From the NCBI GenBank assembly GCA_902591645.1, contig CACJBM010000003.1, positions 1 through 64,000 of the forward strand: a stretch of 64,000 bases of DNA, written 5' to 3'. The notes below the pieces were generated by a model. The model was given only the letters and a program-made list of their open reading frames with translations. It was not told where the DNA came from and ran no database searches. The stretch's first letter is position 1; each line of letters starts with the position of its first letter. Below, one piece after another: positions 34,510 through 43,022 of this stretch. A program made the position numbers and the translations under genes. Source of the DNA: an uncultured Verrucomicrobiota bacterium (GTDB lineage Bacteria; Verrucomicrobiota; Verrucomicrobiae; Verrucomicrobiales; DEV007).

Positions 34510-35676
34510 ATGGATAACTGGGTAAATCCGACAACGTTAAATAAGCTTCTTTCATCATTTATCAGGATCCCCAGCGTCAATCCTGATGGTGATCCAGGAA
34601 CGGGCTTAGAAAATACCGGAGAGCTTGAAATGGCCAAGGCAGTTGGCAATTTTCTGGAGACAATTGGCGCTGAAGTTTGGTACGATGAAGTCGAACCAGG
34701 CAGGCCAAACGTGATGGGCAGGTTCCCAGGCTTTGAAGGAAAGCCTCAGATATTACTTGGGCCGCACCTTGATACGGTTGGAGTCGGAGGCATGACTGTG
34801 GACCCTTTTGGTGGACAGCTGAGCGAAGGCAAAATTTATGGACGAGGAGCTTCGGACACAAAAGGGACTTTAGCGGCAATGCTTTGGGCATTGTCGGAAA
34901 TAGGCGCTGAAAAGATTAGAGACCTGAACATTGGAGTTACATTTGCAGGATTCATGGGCGAGGAAACTGGTCAGCCCGGATCAAGGCACTTTGCGAAAAA
35001 ATATGGTAGCGAATATGACTTTGCCTTAGTGGGTGAACCTACTGGAAATGATTTGGTCTACAGGCACAAGGGCACTCTATGGTTGCAAGTTACGTCAGTG
35101 GGTCAAGCAGCGCATGGATCAATGCCCGAGAAGGGTCATAGCGCTATAAGCAAAATGGTGGAACTGATAAAATTATTAGAAAGTGATTTTCGAGCGAACC
35201 TTTTAAGCAATCAATATTTTGATGAATTGCTCGGTCATCCCACAATCAACATTGGAGTCATTGCGGGAGGGACCCGCACAAACATTGTTTCAGAAAAGTG
35301 TACGATAGAAATTGATTTTCGGTTAACGCCCCAACTGGGAGGAGAAGATGCCTTAAAGTTGTTCAAAGAATTTCTTAAAAATCATGAGTATAATGAAATT
35401 AAAGTGGACATTAAGCTTCGATGCGAACCACTCAATACCTCAGCCGACAACCCATTTATTAAAGGATTATGCGATTTATCGAATGGACCTAAATTAGTTG
35501 GCGCTCCCTGGTTCTGTGATGCTGCCGTTTTATCTGCGGAAGGAGGAATTCCAGCCGTTGCAGCTGGCCCCGGTCACATTGAACAGGCACATACTGCTGA
35601 CGAATGGATCAAAGAGACAGACCTAGCGGCGGGAGCGTTGTTCTATAAGGAATTTCTTGAACGCGCCAATTCGTGA
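34510..35676 (+). CDS. M20-family metallopeptidase / deacylase (ArgE/DapE type)
   Basis: 388 residues. Zinc-site motifs in family order: GPHLDTVG (first His/Asp), GRGASDTKG (bridging Asp), GFMGEETGQPGSRHF (catalytic Glu pair) and GEPTGN, with a dimerisation domain at about 175-290 and a final PGHIEQAHTADEWI that supplies the last zinc His. Hydrolyses an N-acyl or peptide bond of a small amino-acid derivative in the cytoplasm; acetylornithine deacetylase, succinyl-diaminopimelate desuccinylase and other peptidases cannot be told apart by eye. No arg or dap genes flank it. It is followed by proS on the same strand. Confidence 0.88.
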   Translation: MDNWVNPTTLNKLLSSFIRIPSVNPDGDPGTGLENTGELEMAKAVGNFLETIGAEVWYDEVEPGRPNVMGRFPGFEGKPQILLGPHLDTVGVGGMTVDPFGGQLSEGKIYGRGASDTKGTLAAMLWALSEIGAEKIRDLNIGVTFAGFMGEETGQPGSRHFAKKYGSEYDFALVGEPTGNDLVYRHKGTLWLQVTSVGQAAHGSMPEKGHSAISKMVELIKLLESDFRANLLSNQYFDELLGHPTINIGVIAGGTRTNIVSEKCTIEIDFRLTPQLGGEDALKLFKEFLKNHEYNEIKVDIKLRCEPLNTSADNPFIKGLCDLSNGPKLVGAPWFCDAAVLSAEGGIPAVAAGPGHIEQAHTADEWIKETDLAAGALFYKEFLERANS

Positions 35677-35851
35677 ACCTTAGAACTGAGGAGGCCGCTA
35701 TTGACGCGGTTCCAATTGAAGAGTGCCCTAAAAATTGACGACGGGTTTGATTTTTCATGCTTTCTATCGTGTTAAATATCAAAAATTCCATAAAGCAAAG
35801 TTGCAAGAATTTGCAAATCTCAATCTCGAGACGAACGTATGGGCTAAAATT

Positions 35852-37387
35852 ATGGCCAAACCTCAAAATGCCATCAGTCCGAGCCGACAGGAAGATTTTC
35901 CCGAGTGGTATCAACAAGTCGTAAGAGCAGCTGACCTTGCAGAGAATTCAGAAGTCCGTGGCTGTATGGTCATTAAGCCATGGGGATACGGTTTGTGGGA
36001 ACAAATACAAATCCAGTTAGACGCAATGTTTAAGGCAACGGGTCACAAAAATGCATACTTTCCTCTTCTAATTCCTCTCTCTTATTTGGAAAAGGAGGCG
36101 GAACATGCGGAGGGCTTTGCTACGGAATGTGCTGTTGTAACGCATCATCGCCTCGAAGCTCAAAAGGATGAAAGTGGAAAGACCAAGATGGTGCCGACTG
36201 GTGAACTGGCAGAACCTTTTATTATTCGCCCAACATCAGAAACCATAATAGGGGCGGCCTTTGCCCGATGGATAGAGAGTTACAGGGACTTACCATTATT
36301 AATTAATCAGTGGGCTAATGTCATGCGATGGGAAATGCGACCGAGGTTGTTTTTAAGGACAGCCGAATTCTTATGGCAGGAAGGGCACACGGTTCACGAA
36401 ACGTCTGATGAGGCTTGGGAAGAGACCGAAAAAATTCTGGACGTTTATGAGGATTTTGCACGTGAACATTTAGCCATACCTGTCATCACTGGTGAAAAAA
36501 CAGAGAATGAAAGGTTCCCGGGCGCCGATCGGACCCTTTGTATTGAAGCTATGGTTCAAGACAAAAAAGCAATTCAGGCAGGAACCTCACATTTTCTTGG
36601 ACAGAATTTTAGTAAAGCTTCAGACATTAGTTTTGCTGGCCGTGATGGAACAAAGCAATTTGGATGGACCACTAGCTGGGGCGTTAGTACGCGCTTAGTA
36701 GGGACTCTGATCATGGCGCACGGTGATGACGATGGGGTCATAATTCCTCCGATGGTTGCTCCGACTCAGGTTGTCATCTTGCCTGTAATTCCTAAGGAAG
36801 AAAACCGTGAAGCAGTCATTACTGCTGCCGAAAGTATGGCAAAATCACTCAGTTCATCCAGTTATGCAGGATTACCCATTCGGGTTGAGATTGACAAGAG
36901 AGACATGCAAGGCGGTGCGAAGAACTGGGAATGGATTAAAAAAGGTGCACCTATACGTGTTGAAATTGGTCCCCGAGACATTGAAAAAAGAACCGTAGCA
37001 GTGACTCGTCGTGATCGATCACCAAAAGATAAAGAATTTATACCTAACGAAGAATTTCTTCAGGGAGCAGCAAATGTACTCGAAGATATCCAGTCTTCAC
37101 TCTTAGAGCGAGCGACCCGCTTCAAAGAAGATAACATGAAGAGAATAGACAGTATGGAGGAGTTCATAGAATTTTTTACCCCTTCGAATACTGAAAAACC
37201 GGAAATTCATGGGGGCTTCGCTTTATGTCATTGGGCAGGTTCAAATGAAGAGGAAGAAAAAATTGCAAAAGAATACAAAGTTACTATCCGTTGCATTCCT
37301 CATGGAGAACAATATGTTGAGGAGGGGGCTTGCATTCTGACGGGCCAACCGAGCTCGCGGAGAGTAGTCTTTTCAAAGGCCTATTAG
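35852..37387 (+). CDS. proS: Prolyl-tRNA synthetase, archaeal/eukaryotic type
   Basis: 511 residues from the ATG at 35852; an in-frame start at 35735 would add an unconserved 39 residues. Class II motifs: motif 2 around LINQWANVMRWEMRPRLFLR with EFLWQEGHTVHET, and TSETIIGAAFARW. The anticodon-binding domain and the extra C-terminal zinc-binding-like domain (GFALCHWAGSNEEEEKIAKE, GACILTGQPSSRRVVFSKAY) mark the short archaeal-like type without the bacterial editing insert. Charges tRNA-Pro. It is 3 bp ahead of the glutaredoxin-like gene. Confidence 0.95.
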   Translation: MAKPQNAISPSRQEDFPEWYQQVVRAADLAENSEVRGCMVIKPWGYGLWEQIQIQLDAMFKATGHKNAYFPLLIPLSYLEKEAEHAEGFATECAVVTHHRLEAQKDESGKTKMVPTGELAEPFIIRPTSETIIGAAFARWIESYRDLPLLINQWANVMRWEMRPRLFLRTAEFLWQEGHTVHETSDEAWEETEKILDVYEDFAREHLAIPVITGEKTENERFPGADRTLCIEAMVQDKKAIQAGTSHFLGQNFSKASDISFAGRDGTKQFGWTTSWGVSTRLVGTLIMAHGDDDGVIIPPMVAPTQVVILPVIPKEENREAVITAAESMAKSLSSSSYAGLPIRVEIDKRDMQGGAKNWEWIKKGAPIRVEIGPRDIEKRTVAVTRRDRSPKDKEFIPNEEFLQGAANVLEDIQSSLLERATRFKEDNMKRIDSMEEFIEFFTPSNTEKPEIHGGFALCHWAGSNEEEEKIAKEYKVTIRCIPHGEQYVEEGACILTGQPSSRRVVFSKAY

Positions 37388-37390
37388 ATA

Positions 37391-37663
37391 ATGTCCGATC
37401 CGAACATTGATCTTTATGTTAAGCCCGGTTGTCCTTGGTGCGTTGCTGTCATCGCCTGGCTCGACCAGAAAGGATATAGGTACCGCGAATATGATGTCAT
37501 TGATGATGATGCGAAATTTGAAGAAATGGTTCGAATTACTGGGCAGAGTTTTGCTCCCAGTTTGCGTTTTCACATGGAAGGGATGGTAGATAAAATCCTT
37601 TCTGATTTTGGGGTAGAAGAGCTTGAAATTTTTCTACAAACATGTGGTCTAGAACCAGACTAA
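37391..37663 (+). CDS. Glutaredoxin-like protein
   Basis: 90 residues. CPWC at residues 14-17 in DLYVKPGCPWCVAVIAWLDQ, followed by YREYDVIDDDAKFEEMVRITGQ and the cis-proline region SFAPSLRFHMEGM; the final helix is present. A small cytoplasmic dithiol glutaredoxin. It starts 3 bp after proS, so it is almost certainly co-transcribed. Confidence 0.88.
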   Translation: MSDPNIDLYVKPGCPWCVAVIAWLDQKGYRYREYDVIDDDAKFEEMVRITGQSFAPSLRFHMEGMVDKILSDFGVEELEIFLQTCGLEPD

Positions 37664-37707
37664 TATTTTTGTTTTCTTTATTTAAATAACCTTCATATTA
37701 ATTTCCA

Positions 37708-38793
37708 GTGAGAAACTATTCCCCAAAGTTTTTTCGTCAATCATTGACGGTTTATTTATTTTGTTTCGGTCTGCTGTGTTCTTTTTCCCAAGACAAAAAT
37801 AAGACCGAACACGTAATCTTAATTAGTTGTGACGGATTAAGGCCAGATGCGGTTGAATTCCTAGGTGAAAAGTGGGCTCCTAATTTTTACCGAATAATAA
37901 AGGAAGGCGCGCACACCCATAACGCAAGGACTGACTTTAATTATACCGTCACTTTGCCAAACCATACATGTATGCTGACAGGACGTGGCGTTTTGGGTGA
38001 AGCGGGCCATGCCTGGATTGAGAATGGCACTCCCAAGATTGGTCAGCTACTTCATAGAAACAAAAAAGCTTACATTGCCAGTGCCTTTGACGTTGCTCAT
38101 GACCATGGCTTAAAGACCGCTCTTTTTAGCAGCAAGGAAAAATTTGTTCTCTACGACTTAAGTTATAATGATCGGAGCGGTAGAGATGACACACATGGTG
38201 AGGATAATGGCAAAGACAAATTAGATCATTACCATTTTAATGAGAAAACCGAAGAGCTCATCAAATCCTTTACAGAATCTCTCGCCAAGACCCCTTATGG
38301 TTTTAGTATGTTGCATTTGCGTGACCCGGACACTGCTGGCCATGCTAATGGTTGGGACATTCAGCCAAAGTCTGTTTACATCTCTGCAGTTTCTAAGATG
38401 AATTGGATTATAGGAAAATTATTTGATTTCATTGACACTAATGAACAAATGAAAGGTAAAACTGCCTTGATAATCACGGCTGACCATGGTGGGAGATTGG
38501 AAACAAAGACACACACTAAGTCTGATGAAAAATTGAATTACACTATCCCATTTTACGTTTGGGGCCCTGATGTTTCTCCCGGCAATGAGCTGTACAAGAT
38601 CAACCCTTCTAGCCGGAAGGGCCCCGAGGACAAGAACCCAAAGTATGAATCTGAGAGTCTGCAGCCAATTCGCAATGGTGACGCTGGTAATCTTGCCATG
38701 TCCTTGCTAGGCCTTCCTGCCATTGACGGTTCGACCATTAATGCAAAGCAGGACCTGAACGTTAAGACTTTGCAGAAGGCTGAGGAAAATTAG
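37708..38793 (+). CDS. Secreted alkaline-phosphatase-superfamily phosphodiesterase (NPP-like)
   Basis: 361 residues from a GTG start with a signal peptide (about 1-28). First metal site ISCDGLRPDAVEFLG with D42; nucleophile T82 in TVTLPNHTCMLTGRG, as in type I phosphodiesterase/nucleotide pyrophosphatases; further metal residues in DPDTAGHANGW and ITADHGG. Exported phosphodiesterase or phosphatase, probably for phosphorus scavenging; the substrate is unknown. A phosphonoacetate hydrolase-like enzyme is another possibility. Confidence 0.87.
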   Translation: MRNYSPKFFRQSLTVYLFCFGLLCSFSQDKNKTEHVILISCDGLRPDAVEFLGEKWAPNFYRIIKEGAHTHNARTDFNYTVTLPNHTCMLTGRGVLGEAGHAWIENGTPKIGQLLHRNKKAYIASAFDVAHDHGLKTALFSSKEKFVLYDLSYNDRSGRDDTHGEDNGKDKLDHYHFNEKTEELIKSFTESLAKTPYGFSMLHLRDPDTAGHANGWDIQPKSVYISAVSKMNWIIGKLFDFIDTNEQMKGKTALIITADHGGRLETKTHTKSDEKLNYTIPFYVWGPDVSPGNELYKINPSSRKGPEDKNPKYESESLQPIRNGDAGNLAMSLLGLPAIDGSTINAKQDLNVKTLQKAEEN

Positions 38794-38914
38794 AATAGAC
38801 TTTCCCCCTTAACAGAGCAAAAAACTATAGTTTCTTTGCGGCTAGTAAGTTCTTTTGTGAATGATAATGGCAATGATCAGATTCTATTGATATCGTTTTG
38901 CTGATTTTATTACC

Positions 38915-39439
38915 TTGGGCAAACCACGCAAAATAACCGAACCAGAGAAGGAGCTTCGCTTTACCCGCGCGCGTCAAGGGCTGACGTTCGTTGCTTTTGG
39001 TGGAATTTTTTTGTGTATTACATTTTGGATATGGTTTTCGAATACCACCCTTAATGGTCTGGCAATCAATGAAATTTCAACTCAACTTATAATTACCCTT
39101 GTATTGTTCAGTTTGAGTTTAATTTGTATTTGGGTTGCAGTGAATTGCGTCAGGCACGCGTTTATTATTCTTACGCCTCTGGGCATTGAATTATTTCCTT
39201 TCTGGTTTCCCAGTAAAAATCTTCAGGTCATCTATTGGACTGAAATTGATCATGCACTTGTTACTGAAGACATGAAAACTCTGGAAATACAATGTCAGGG
39301 GGGAGGCAAGGTGTTCGTTGCACTTGCTCCAATCACAGTGGACCGTTTGCCTTATCTTAAACGTGCGATTGAAGGACGCATGGATCAGGCCAAAGAATCA
39401 AAAGATAAAAAGGAAGGATCAGAGGATCCGCAGCAATAA
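38915..39439 (+). CDS. Two-helix membrane protein of unknown function
   Basis: 174 residues from a TTG start. Two hydrophobic helices (about 26-44 and 56-80) followed by a soluble domain with LTPLGIELFPFWFPSKN, IYWTEIDHALVTEDMKTLEI and PITVDRLPYLKRAIE, resembling PH-like domains of small bacterial membrane proteins (inference). The C terminus is Lys/Asp/Glu-rich. It ends 19 bp before the kinase-like gene on the same strand. Confidence 0.65.
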   Translation: MGKPRKITEPEKELRFTRARQGLTFVAFGGIFLCITFWIWFSNTTLNGLAINEISTQLIITLVLFSLSLICIWVAVNCVRHAFIILTPLGIELFPFWFPSKNLQVIYWTEIDHALVTEDMKTLEIQCQGGGKVFVALAPITVDRLPYLKRAIEGRMDQAKESKDKKEGSEDPQQ

Positions 39440-39458
39440 CACCACTCGTTTTGAATAG

Positions 39459-40484
39459 ATGGAAATTTCAAAGAAAAAAACTGCGTATCCTGTAAGTTCT
39501 GAACTGAAGGCTTATCTTATCAAGCACAGCCGTCACTTAGATACTATACCTAAAATATACAATGACCTTCATCGGTTCAGTGAAGCGATTCCGTATGAAT
39601 CTCCTGATGGATCCGAAACGAATTGGCAGACCTTAATGTATAAGCCTGATGAAATGGCTGAACTCAGACCAAAGCTCACTAAAATCTATGCTGATCTTAA
39701 AATGGGCGGTGATTCAAACAAGACCAAGCATTTGGATGTTGAAAGAATAGATTTTGGTGTTTTTGGCAATTCGCGCCCCTTCAGAATCCGTATCATTAAC
39801 CGCTACAATGATAACTTTGATCACTATTATGTGAAGGTAGCAGACGCGTCTAGACTCTATGGTCTGGAGCTTGAGCATATTTTATCTCCGACTAGAATCA
39901 ACTATCTTGTCAATGGTGGGACATTGATAGAAGAACACATTGCAGGTCTTCCCGGGAATGTATTTTTGCGAGACTGGTTACAGCGTGATGGACTTAACGA
40001 AGTCCGAGTAGCTAAAGAATTTGTGAAGTTCAACGAGCGTTGTTTTGTACGATTGCTCGGTGACATGAGGTCAGTCAATTATGTCGTTGATGTTACTCCC
40101 GACTTTGAAGAGGTACAGTACAGGGTAAGGCCCATTGATTTTGACCAACAATCATACGAAGGTCGCCGTAAAATATATCTGGCACAGTTTTTTGCTGATA
40201 ATTATCCGATCGTTGAAATGGTCATGAATTTATTAAATCAAGCAACTATCGAACAGTACCAGAAAGAGGAAAGAACACTCATTTCCCGAAGATACAAAAG
40301 TGCCGAACTTCGGATAGGGTCTCTTCTTAGAATAATGGGGGAAGAAAAACTTTCGTCTCCGGAAAAGGTTGAACAGCTCCGATCAGAGTTAGCCGATCAT
40401 TATAAATCCTCCGTATTTGATAAAGCATCCACGATGGGACAAATAGTGCATGCCCACATCGAGTTTCTTTTGGATTTAAATTGA
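39459..40484 (+). CDS. Uncharacterised protein with kinase-like motifs
   Basis: 341 residues, cytoplasmic, not a family I recognise. Motifs reminiscent of aminoglycoside-phosphotransferase or HipA-type kinases occur in the right order: a lysine in YYVKVAD (K126), a helix with ELEH (137-140), LIEEHIAG (157-162), GDMRSVNYVVD (201-211, like GDxxxxN) and RPIDFDQ (224-230, like the metal-binding DFD/DFG). No P-loop is visible. A small-molecule or protein kinase is inferred, not established. It follows the TTG-started membrane protein after 19 bp, so the pair may be an operon. Confidence 0.55.
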   Translation: MEISKKKTAYPVSSELKAYLIKHSRHLDTIPKIYNDLHRFSEAIPYESPDGSETNWQTLMYKPDEMAELRPKLTKIYADLKMGGDSNKTKHLDVERIDFGVFGNSRPFRIRIINRYNDNFDHYYVKVADASRLYGLELEHILSPTRINYLVNGGTLIEEHIAGLPGNVFLRDWLQRDGLNEVRVAKEFVKFNERCFVRLLGDMRSVNYVVDVTPDFEEVQYRVRPIDFDQQSYEGRRKIYLAQFFADNYPIVEMVMNLLNQATIEQYQKEERTLISRRYKSAELRIGSLLRIMGEEKLSSPEKVEQLRSELADHYKSSVFDKASTMGQIVHAHIEFLLDLN

Positions 40485-40505
40485 ATTATAGAAACGCCCT
40501 TTAGT

Positions 40506-41567
40506 TTAACCCTTCTTGGGAGTGGGACGGTGAGGCCATGCAGGACTTCCTGGAGGATCAGGCGCATGTGGGGTCTTGCCTAGTCCATAATCCTCCGACT
40601 GCATGTCCAATCCCTTGAACCAGTTCTTGTCTCTAATGAAACCATAAAAACTAGGAAAAAATGGATCCACATAATCGACATCGGCTTTCGCTGGTACTGT
40701 TAAACCTGTGAGATGGTATGTAGCATTGACGACAATACGACGGAGCCCCTCGCTCACAAAATCGCATGAAGCGCCAGCAGTTGTGCAGAATGAATTGCCC
40801 TTAGTCTTTCCATCAGGAGCAACGTATGGGTGGAGCCATGCGAGCGCTTGCATAGGATCGTTTTTTCCTCCCGAAATGTTTTCTGACTTTGGATCCAATG
40901 TTTTTGTAACGGCGCCTCGCAATAATATGGTATCTGCTTCGGTCAGGTTCCTTACGCCATAAACATCGGAAGGAGCAAAGACATCGGACACGCCATTGAG
41001 AACTGCATGGTCCTTGTTCTTTTTCTCAATGACTCCCCGAGCACCCTCTCTTTTATGTCCACCATGATGGCTGATCCATTGTTCACCGAGGACCTTTCGC
41101 CCGAATGCGCCGAACCCAATTGCACCATTTCCCGTTCCAAACTTATTGCCACCATTAAAAGCATGCGTTGCGGTTCTGAATCCAATGACTGGTTTTCCGG
41201 CATTAAGAAATTTGGTAATATGTGAAGCTTCTTCGGCGTTAGGCTGACGGAACCTTGTTCCAATTATCATTAGGTCCGCACTATCAAGAGCCTTGAGTCC
41301 ACGAAGTCCTTTCTGGTTATTGGGATCAATATAATTATCAGTCCAAGAAAATATCACAGTGCAGTCAAATCCGTGCTTTTGAGAAAGAATTTTGCCAAGC
41401 ATCGGACCAGATTCTTCGGAACGATATTCTTCGTCACCAGTCACAATAACGACGTGCTTTCCTTTGCCTGGGCCTGATTTTCCTTTGAGCACAAGAGTAT
41501 CAGCGGCTGATAAAGTGGATATAGTAAAAAAAGCTGCAAGCGCAGCGGAGAGAGTTTTTCTGATCAT
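40506..41567 (-). CDS. Secreted ThuA-like domain protein
   Basis: 353 residues from the ATG at 41567, which gives a proper signal peptide (IRKTLSAALAAFFTISTLSA); the upstream in-frame ATG at 41600 does not. GKHVVIVTGDEEYRSEESGP, ADLMIIGTRFRQPNAEEA and GKPVIGFRTATHAFNGG fit the class I glutamine-amidotransferase-like fold of ThuA, a family tied to trehalose and other sugar utilisation. WISHHGGH would be near the active site. It is convergent with the kinase-like gene (22 bp apart) and begins the catabolic region to the right. Confidence 0.8.
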   Translation of the reverse strand: MIRKTLSAALAAFFTISTLSAADTLVLKGKSGPGKGKHVVIVTGDEEYRSEESGPMLGKILSQKHGFDCTVIFSWTDNYIDPNNQKGLRGLKALDSADLMIIGTRFRQPNAEEASHITKFLNAGKPVIGFRTATHAFNGGNKFGTGNGAIGFGAFGRKVLGEQWISHHGGHKREGARGVIEKKNKDHAVLNGVSDVFAPSDVYGVRNLTEADTILLRGAVTKTLDPKSENISGGKNDPMQALAWLHPYVAPDGKTKGNSFCTTAGASCDFVSEGLRRIVVNATYHLTGLTVPAKADVDYVDPFFPSFYGFIRDKNWFKGLDMQSEDYGLGKTPHAPDPPGSPAWPHRPTPKKG

Positions 41568-41786
41568 GTTGTTAAAAGCTTTATTGTAATGATTCTGCAT
41601 TATTGCAGTGTTGGTTCTTCAGAACAAAGATAAAACGCTCCAAAAGACCAGAATCAAACGTTCCTTTAGCAAAAAATTCTTTATTTACACTGCTATTTAT
41701 TCGGGACTTTAACTCTAAGGACTTTATTTTTTCCGATATTTAAGGGTTAACTTGCTAGGAACAATTTTATCGTTTAAACCAAAACC

Positions 41787-42938
41787 ATGAATTCAAACCT
41801 TAAACATCTTCGACAAATAGTAAGAACAGTACTTTTCCTGTTCCTTGCTGTTCCCTTTGCTGCAGCGCAGTTTTACGGTGATCCGCCGGATGACACACAC
41901 CCTTGGGCCATCCATGATAATAACAGACCCCAGCCACCTAGGGTCGAACCTGGTAAGGTTCCAGGCGGAGCACCTTCTGATGCGGTAATTCTTTTCGATG
42001 GATCTGCAGAGTCGTTCAAAAAGAATTGGACCCATGAAAATTCAAAACGCAAAAAGGATTGGAAAGTTCAGGACGGTGCACTCATATCTGTGGGTGGTGC
42101 TGGAACAATTAAATCAAAGGCAGAATTTGCAGACTGCCAATTACACGTTGAATGGTCCGCACCAGCAAAGATTATTGGTAGCAGTCAGGGCCGCGGCAAT
42201 AGTGGTGTATTTTTGATGGGTCAGACTGAGGTACAGGTCTTGGATAATTACAATAATCCAACTTACCCTGATGGGTTTGCGGGATCCATTTATGGAGTCA
42301 TGCCTCCAATGGCTAATTCCTTGAATGCTCCAGGCAAGTGGCAGAGTTATGATATTATCTTTCGCCGACCCATACTTAAGGACGGTAAGGTCCTCGATGA
42401 TGGATCCATGACGGTACTCATTAATGGGGTCGTTGTTCAGGATTCGACTCCTCTCGAAGGAGGAGGAGGCCACCGAGGACGATCACGCGCTAAGGTCTTC
42501 CCTTTGAAGGGACCTCTCAAATTACAGGATCATGGCAACCCCGTGAGGTTTCGCAATATTTGGTACCGTCAGTTGCGCAGCAGACCTATCGAAGGCGGAA
42601 CGGACGGTAAACTTTCTCCCGATGCGACAAAGAAAAAGAGGGCCGAAATTGCTATTAAGATTCGCAAGGATGCCGCGACTAAAAAAGGAAAAGAGAAGCT
42701 CTTAAGATTAATGGAATCTCTGTACTATGAGAAAAACGCAGCAGCGCATGCTGAGGCCGAAGAACTTGGTGAACAATTTGTGAATGAGGTCGCAGAAAAA
42801 TCTGACGGCCGTAAGGGTGACTTTATGCAGGTTAACAATGCACTAAAGTATCTGGTGAAGCACAAAATTTTGCCTGCCGACCATCCTGGTATTGGGGCCA
42901 TGAAAGCCGTCATTGAGGAGAACGGTTGGAACAAATAA
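41787..42938 (+). CDS. Secreted DUF1080 (3-keto-disaccharide hydrolase) protein
   Basis: 383 residues with a signal peptide (about 1-27). One DUF1080 domain with a concanavalin-like jelly-roll (about 65-265): VILFDGSAESFKKNW, QGRGNSGVFLMGQTEVQVLD, GKWQSYDIIFRRP, GPLKLQDHGNPVRFRNIWYR. The C-terminal 110 residues are Lys-rich and helical, an extension beyond the standard domain. The family includes glucoside 3-keto hydrolases, and such proteins accompany Gfo/Idh/MocA oxidoreductases as here. It ends at a strong terminator (42960-43001). Confidence 0.85.
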   Translation: MNSNLKHLRQIVRTVLFLFLAVPFAAAQFYGDPPDDTHPWAIHDNNRPQPPRVEPGKVPGGAPSDAVILFDGSAESFKKNWTHENSKRKKDWKVQDGALISVGGAGTIKSKAEFADCQLHVEWSAPAKIIGSSQGRGNSGVFLMGQTEVQVLDNYNNPTYPDGFAGSIYGVMPPMANSLNAPGKWQSYDIIFRRPILKDGKVLDDGSMTVLINGVVVQDSTPLEGGGGHRGRSRAKVFPLKGPLKLQDHGNPVRFRNIWYRQLRSRPIEGGTDGKLSPDATKKKRAEIAIKIRKDAATKKGKEKLLRLMESLYYEKNAAAHAEAEELGEQFVNEVAEKSDGRKGDFMQVNNALKYLVKHKILPADHPGIGAMKAVIEENGWNK

Positions 42939-42959
42939 ATTACAAATCTTTTTAACTAA

Positions 42960-43001
42960 AAGGGCCCGTCATCTTTATCAGATGACGGGCCCTTGTTTTT
43001 T
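42960..43001 (+). terminator. Strong bidirectional rho-independent terminator
   Basis: A 15-bp perfect stem, AAGGGCCCGTCATCT (42960-42974) with AGATGACGGGCCCTT (42980-42994), loop TTATC, followed by G and six T residues. An A-rich stretch on the other side lets it also serve the convergent oxidoreductase gene ending at 43023. Confidence 0.93.
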
Positions 43002-43022
43002 AAGGATAATGATATAGTTACC

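Noticed and set aside
35735..35851. N-terminal extension of prolyl-tRNA synthetase
   Set aside because: The 39 residues are not typical of the enzyme; the ATG at 35852 gives the normal N terminus.
36455..36475. CACGTG-containing sequence in proS as a third parS
   Set aside because: The flanks (TTTTGCACGTGAACAT) break the palindrome at several positions, unlike the two perfect copies near mnmG.
38828..38839. AAACTATAGTTT palindrome after the phosphodiesterase gene as a terminator
   Set aside because: It has no loop and no U-tract; probably chance.
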